From Verrucomicrobiota bacterium (GTDB lineage Bacteria; Verrucomicrobiota; Verrucomicrobiia; Opitutales; Opitutaceae): a stretch of DNA of 27,369 nucleotides. This document shows positions 24,270 to 27,369 of this stretch, piece by piece. The stretch covers positions 1 through 27,369 of the forward strand of contig JAEWKR010000029.1 in assembly GCA_023457715.1 (NCBI GenBank), given 5' to 3'. The first letter of the stretch is position 1. The number at the start of each line of letters is the position of its first letter. A program made the position numbers and the translations under genes. The notes beneath the pieces were generated by a model. It made no database searches. It was not told the DNA's origin and worked only from the letters and a program-made list of their open reading frames with translations.

Positions 24270-24523
24270 TGGGGGGATGAGGGGATGAGGGGGCAGACTC
24301 TCAACTCTCAACCTGGATTCCGAAGTAGCCACAGAGAGCACAGAGCTCCGACACAGAGAACACGGAGGCTCGGTCCTTGGACAAACCGGTTCATCGCGTG
24401 ACGCCCAAGACAGTCGCAGCGCCCGCCTCCGGCTCGGCTCTGATTGGGCCTCTGTGACCTCTGTGGCAAAATCGGTATTCAGGCTCAACTCTCAGCTTTG
24501 GTCGCGGCGCAGCCGCTCCTGGT
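24270..24523. repeat. Gap with three word arrays (GGGATGAG, CTCAACT, CACAGAGAG)
   Basis: The gap between the convergent thrC and the secreted-protein gene holds GGGGGGATGAGGGGATGAGG at about 24271-24290, ACTCTCAACTCTCAAC at about 24297-24312, and a facing pair of CACAGAG-type arms: GCCACAGAGAGCACAGAG at 24328-24345 against CTCTGTGACCTCTGTGGC at 24450-24467 (16 of 18 positions complementary). A further CTCAACTCTCA lies at 24484-24494. No terminator with a T-run was seen. Confidence 0.8.
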
Positions 24524-25300
24524 TCATGGGCGTTTTTCCGGCAGCAACTCGGCTTCGTCCATGGGACGACCGAAGAGGGGGGCGCCGACCGTGATCAGCT
24601 CCGGAAGGGCGCGATTGGGCGACACCCCCTCGGTCATCACCGTCAGACGGGTGCGCCAGAGCAACTGGGGTTCCTCGGCGGCGATCGTCGCGGGATCGTA
24701 GGCTGAGACGACAACGTAGTAGAGTTCCGCCATCACCTGGTCGTACAGGGCCTCGTTCCGGGCCGAAATATCCCGGAAGCGGCGAAGAGGGTCGGTCAGC
24801 GCCGCGGCCTGGTTCACACCCACGGCCGCCTTGAAGGTGGCGTCGGGCACGTTGGGGGTGGCGGCGATGGTCTTCACCGAGTCCGAGACCGCGGTGCCCA
24901 GCGCGCGGGCGAAGGCGGGCCCGGCGACGAAGTTGGCACGCACACTCACGTTGTAGGGGTGATACTGAGCCGGCAAAGCGTAGATGCCCCAGCTGAACGT
25001 GAGGGCGATCGTCGCCGGCTCGCCCTCCCCGGCGGCGGAATACCCGCGGCTGGCCAGCGCATTGCGGAGGGTTTGCTCGAGATTTCCCGGTGGGATTGGA
25101 CGGTAGAGGTCGGCGCGACCGATCTCCTTGTAGCCGCCGGACTGGAGGACGTAGCGCGGCGATTGGCCGGCCATCCGGGCCAGCGCGGATTCGCCCGCGG
25201 GCGTGACTTCCGTGATTCCGGTCATGGGTGCGGCGACAACGCAGCGCGCGAGCGCGAAAAACAGAACACCGGCCAGCAGGGGAGAGGAGCGGAGTTTCAT
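24524..25300 (-). CDS. Secreted protein of unknown function
   Basis: I do not recognise this 258-residue protein. The N-terminus (MKLRSSPLLAGVLFFALARC, then VVAA) is a signal peptide with likely cleavage near residue 24; the cysteine at residue 20 does not sit in a good lipobox. The mature part contains a YVLQSGGYKEIGRADLYRPI segment, an NALASRGY(S) pattern that often marks lipoproteins of the DUF4136 type, an alternating hydrophobic stretch (ATIALTFSWGIYAL) and a final WRTRLTVMTEGVSPNRALPE segment. Predicted mixed alpha/beta, no membrane span after the signal. It is convergent with thrC and divergent from cimA. A possible -10 box, TACAAT, lies 15 bases upstream. No Shine-Dalgarno sequence. 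Confidence 0.8.
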   Translation of the reverse strand: MKLRSSPLLAGVLFFALARCVVAAPMTGITEVTPAGESALARMAGQSPRYVLQSGGYKEIGRADLYRPIPPGNLEQTLRNALASRGYSAAGEGEPATIALTFSWGIYALPAQYHPYNVSVRANFVAGPAFARALGTAVSDSVKTIAATPNVPDATFKAAVGVNQAAALTDPLRRFRDISARNEALYDQVMAELYYVVVSAYDPATIAAEEPQLLWRTRLTVMTEGVSPNRALPELITVGAPLFGRPMDEAELLPEKRP

Positions 25301-25315
25301 GGGCGAAGTGAGCTA

Positions 25316-25321
25316 ATTGTA
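25316..25321 (-). promoter_or_regulatory. Possible -10 box upstream of the secreted-protein gene
   Basis: On the minus strand TACAAT lies 15 bases before the ATG at 25300. A weak -35 candidate (TTCTCT) lies about 16 bases further upstream. Only the -10 box is convincing. Confidence 0.3.
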
Positions 25322-25384
25322 GCCAAGGATCTGCACAAGAGAAGGCCAATCTGCCGGACGCACGGGCAGCGGCACGCGCTGAGG

Positions 25385-25506
25385 GCGCAGGCGGGACGCC
25401 TACGCTACGCCGAAGTCGGCCGACGGCTCAGCGTAGCGTAGGCGTCCCGCCTGCGCACTTCGAAGTCGGCGATGGCTCTGTGTAGCGTAGGCGTCCCGCC
25501 TGCGCA
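25385..25506. repeat. REP-like palindromic repeat cluster (three copies)
   Basis: The 26-base string GCGTAGCGTAGGCGTCCCGC then CTGCGC occurs inverted at 25385-25410, direct and identical at 25431-25456, and direct with one difference at 25481-25506. Each copy is itself a near-palindrome (GCGTAGGCG-TCC-CGCCTGCGC). The spacers are also related: both contain CGAAGTCGGC. Copies one and two can pair perfectly over 26 bases with a 20-base loop. The cluster lies in the 318-base divergent gap upstream of cimA; the rest of the gap (25507-25618) shows no further element and no clear promoter. Confidence 0.9.
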
Positions 25507-25618
25507 TCCCCAACGCCGGTAGGCTCCAGGCGCCACCATCAGCCGCGATTCTGCCCTGCCGCTGACAAACTGCTCCCTTGCCGAGGGGCGTCTGCGGACT
25601 CACTTTCGTCGGATTGCA

Positions 25619-27190
25619 ATGAGCACCCCGGTTAAAATCTACGATACCACGCTGCGCGATGGCACGCAGGGTGAAGGCATCAGCTTTTCCGTAACCGACA
25701 AACTGCTGATTGCGGAGAAACTGGATAATTTCGGGGTCGACTACATCGAGGGCGGTTTTCCCGGCTCGAACCCGCGCGACATCACGTTTTTCGCCGAGGC
25801 GAAAAACCTGAAGCTCAAGCACGCCCGGCTGGCCGCCTTCGGTTCCACCCGGCGCGCCGGCGCGAAGGCGAGCGAGGATGGGCAGCTGAAGACGCTGCTC
25901 GACAGCGAGATGCCCGTGATGACGATCGTCGGCAAGACGTGGACCCTCCACGTGACCGAGATCCTGCGCACCACGCTGGAGGAGAATCTGGCGATGATCG
26001 AGGACTCGACGCGCTACCTCGTGGCGCAGGGGCGCGAGGTGGTGTATGACGCCGAACACTTCTTCGACGGGTTCAAGGACAACCCCGATTATGCGCTGCG
26101 GACCCTGACGGCGGCGATCCGCGGGGGAGCCAGCAACCTGACCCTGTGCGACACCAACGGCGGCACGCTGGTCGACGAGTTCAAGGACATCGTCGGCCGG
26201 GTGGCGAAGGAGTTCGGGTCGGACAAGGTGGGCGTGCACTGTCACAACGACAGCGGGCTCGGCGTGGCCTTGTCGCTCGGCGGCGTGGCGGCGGGCGCGT
26301 CCCTCGTGCAGGGCACGATGAACGGGTATGGCGAGCGCGTGGGCAACGCGAACCTGGTGACGATCCTCCCGAACCTGTTCCTGAAGATGGACCGCACCGC
26401 CCGTTGCGCCGCCAATCTCCGGCAGCTGCGTGACCTCTCGCTGTTCTTCGACGAACTTGCGAACCTTCGGGCCGACCCCAAGGCGCCGTTCGTCGGCCAT
26501 TCGGCGTTTGCGCACAAGGGCGGGCTGCACGCCAATGCCGCGCAGAAGGTCGCCCGCAGCTACGAACACATCGACCCCGGCCTGGTCGGCAATCGCACCC
26601 GGGTGCTGGTCTCCGACATGGCCGGCCGCAGCAGCCTCACGCTCAAGGCCAAGGAACTCGGCATCGAACTGGACGCCCAGCGTCCCGAGATGAAGGCGCT
26701 GATCGACGAACTCAAGGACCGGGAGTTCCGCGGCTACGAGTACGAGGCGGCGGATGCCTCGTTCAAGCTGCTCGTCGCAAAACATGTCGGCGCCAAGCAG
26801 TCGTTTTTCGAGGTCGAGAACTACCGGGTCATCATCGAGCGCCACGGCGGCGAGCTTTGGTCCGAGGCGACCGTCAAGCTGCGGGTCGACGGGAAGTCCG
26901 TCCACACCGTGGCCGAGGATTCCGGTCCGATCGGCGCGTTGGACAAGGCGCTCCGGCTGGCGTTGGAGCAGGCGTATCCGCAACTCCGCGACATGCAGCT
27001 CCGCGATTACAAGGTGCGTATCCTGGAGGGGAACGTGGGCGCCAGTTCGCGGACCCGCGTCCTGATCGAAAGCGGCGACGGCCAGCGCATCTGGGGCACG
27101 GTCGGCGTCAGCGACAACATCATCGACGCCAGCTGGGAGGCGCTCCGCGAATCGGTGGAGTTCAAGCTGACGCTGGGAGCGGAGCAGTAA
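25619..27190 (+). CDS. cimA: (R)-citramalate synthase
   Basis: CimA condenses pyruvate with acetyl-CoA to citramalate, opening a threonine-independent route to 2-oxobutanoate and isoleucine. The 523-residue protein belongs to the DRE-TIM/LeuA superfamily: YDTTLRDGTQGEG at residues 8-20, GGFPGSNPRD near 46-55, the metal-binding HCHND with H207 and H209, and HKGGLHANA further on. The opening IYDTTLRDGTQGEGISFSV and GGFPGSNP are typical of the citramalate group and differ from 2-isopropylmalate synthase (usually DGxQ with GFP-AxS). A C-terminal LeuA-type regulatory domain (about residues 400-523) is present. Homocitrate or isopropylmalate activity cannot be strictly excluded. No Shine-Dalgarno sequence precedes the ATG at 25619. 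Monocistronic in this view. Confidence 0.92.
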   Translation: MSTPVKIYDTTLRDGTQGEGISFSVTDKLLIAEKLDNFGVDYIEGGFPGSNPRDITFFAEAKNLKLKHARLAAFGSTRRAGAKASEDGQLKTLLDSEMPVMTIVGKTWTLHVTEILRTTLEENLAMIEDSTRYLVAQGREVVYDAEHFFDGFKDNPDYALRTLTAAIRGGASNLTLCDTNGGTLVDEFKDIVGRVAKEFGSDKVGVHCHNDSGLGVALSLGGVAAGASLVQGTMNGYGERVGNANLVTILPNLFLKMDRTARCAANLRQLRDLSLFFDELANLRADPKAPFVGHSAFAHKGGLHANAAQKVARSYEHIDPGLVGNRTRVLVSDMAGRSSLTLKAKELGIELDAQRPEMKALIDELKDREFRGYEYEAADASFKLLVAKHVGAKQSFFEVENYRVIIERHGGELWSEATVKLRVDGKSVHTVAEDSGPIGALDKALRLALEQAYPQLRDMQLRDYKVRILEGNVGASSRTRVLIESGDGQRIWGTVGVSDNIIDASWEALRESVEFKLTLGAEQ

Positions 27191-27312
27191 GCGGTAAGCT
27201 GTAGGCGGTACGCGTTAGGCTGCAAACCCCAGCCTAGGAATTGCCGCAAGAAGGCATAGAGCAGCCGAGCCGTAACCAAACTGCCCACGGAACACACGGA
27301 ATACACGGAAGC
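27183..27312. repeat. Word arrays after cimA (AGCGGTA and CACGGAATA)
   Basis: AGCAGTAAGCGGTAAGCTGT then AGGCGGTACGCGTTAGGCTG at about 27183-27222 iterates a seven-base word close to AGCGGTA, beginning within the cimA stop region. CACGGAACACACGGAATACA then CGGAAG at about 27285-27310 iterates a nine-base word close to CACGGAATA. Facing partners were not found before the window ends at 27369. Confidence 0.65.
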
Positions 27313-27369
27313 CTCCCGCGAAGCGCGCGTACCGAACGGAGTGAGATCGGACATCGCCGCGAATCAATC

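Noticed and set aside
24270..24523. A short gene in the thrC downstream gap
   Set aside because: Open frames there run through repeat arrays and give low-complexity products without a plausible start.
25385..25506. A mini CRISPR array
   Set aside because: Only three copies, one inverted, with spacers that resemble each other and no cas genes; a REP-type cluster explains it better.
1..27369. tRNA or other structural RNA genes
   Set aside because: I saw no cloverleaf-like sequence with the T-loop consensus GTTCGAATC in the gaps; a covariance-model scan would be decisive.

Overview
The window is 27.4 kb of GC-rich bacterial chromosome with 15 protein-coding genes, no rRNA, tRNA or CRISPR array that I can see, and no transposase or phage gene. 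A PEP-CTERM-tagged, beta-helix-like surface protein, an SD-poor gene style, a cimA-type isoleucine route and the general protein character fit Verrucomicrobiota, most likely an Opitutaceae-like organism. That placement is inference from style; no marker gene here proves it.

Layout. 367-1556 (+): a small TPR lipoprotein and a LysE/RhtB-type exporter. 1704-2897 (-): mnmA, tRNA 2-thiouridylase, carrying an in-frame palindromic insertion. 3210-5669 (+): a GH13 pullulanase/debranching-like enzyme. 5851-9957 (-): a 1368-residue secreted repeat protein with a PEP-CTERM sorting tail. 10081-10695 (-): an HD-domain phosphohydrolase. 10965-13124 (+): a secreted prolyl oligopeptidase. 13262-17604 (-): a two-gene RND efflux operon (adaptor, then pump) with no outer-membrane factor. 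17875-24269 (+): serA, plsY, hom, lysC and thrC, a serine and aspartate-family amino acid block with plsY translationally coupled to hom. 24524-25300 (-): a secreted protein of unknown function. 25619-27190 (+): cimA, citramalate synthase.

Metabolism. lysC, hom and thrC cover the aspartate-to-threonine path except aspartate-semialdehyde dehydrogenase and homoserine kinase, which are not in the window. cimA supplies 2-oxobutanoate for isoleucine from pyruvate and acetyl-CoA, so isoleucine synthesis need not draw on threonine.

The most unusual signal lies between the genes. Most gaps longer than 60 bp hold short arrays in which a 6-10 bp word is repeated two to five times, often with a second array of the reverse-complement word facing it so that the pair could fold into a long imperfect hairpin. 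The words differ from gap to gap (CACAGATGAA, TCTTTC, GTGAAA, AAAGGGACC, GTTGAGA, AGCGAGT, CACAGAGAG and others), but the architecture is the same. One word family occurs at two loci 7.7 kb apart. A separate REP-like palindromic family sits upstream of cimA, and a similar palindrome is embedded in frame inside mnmA.
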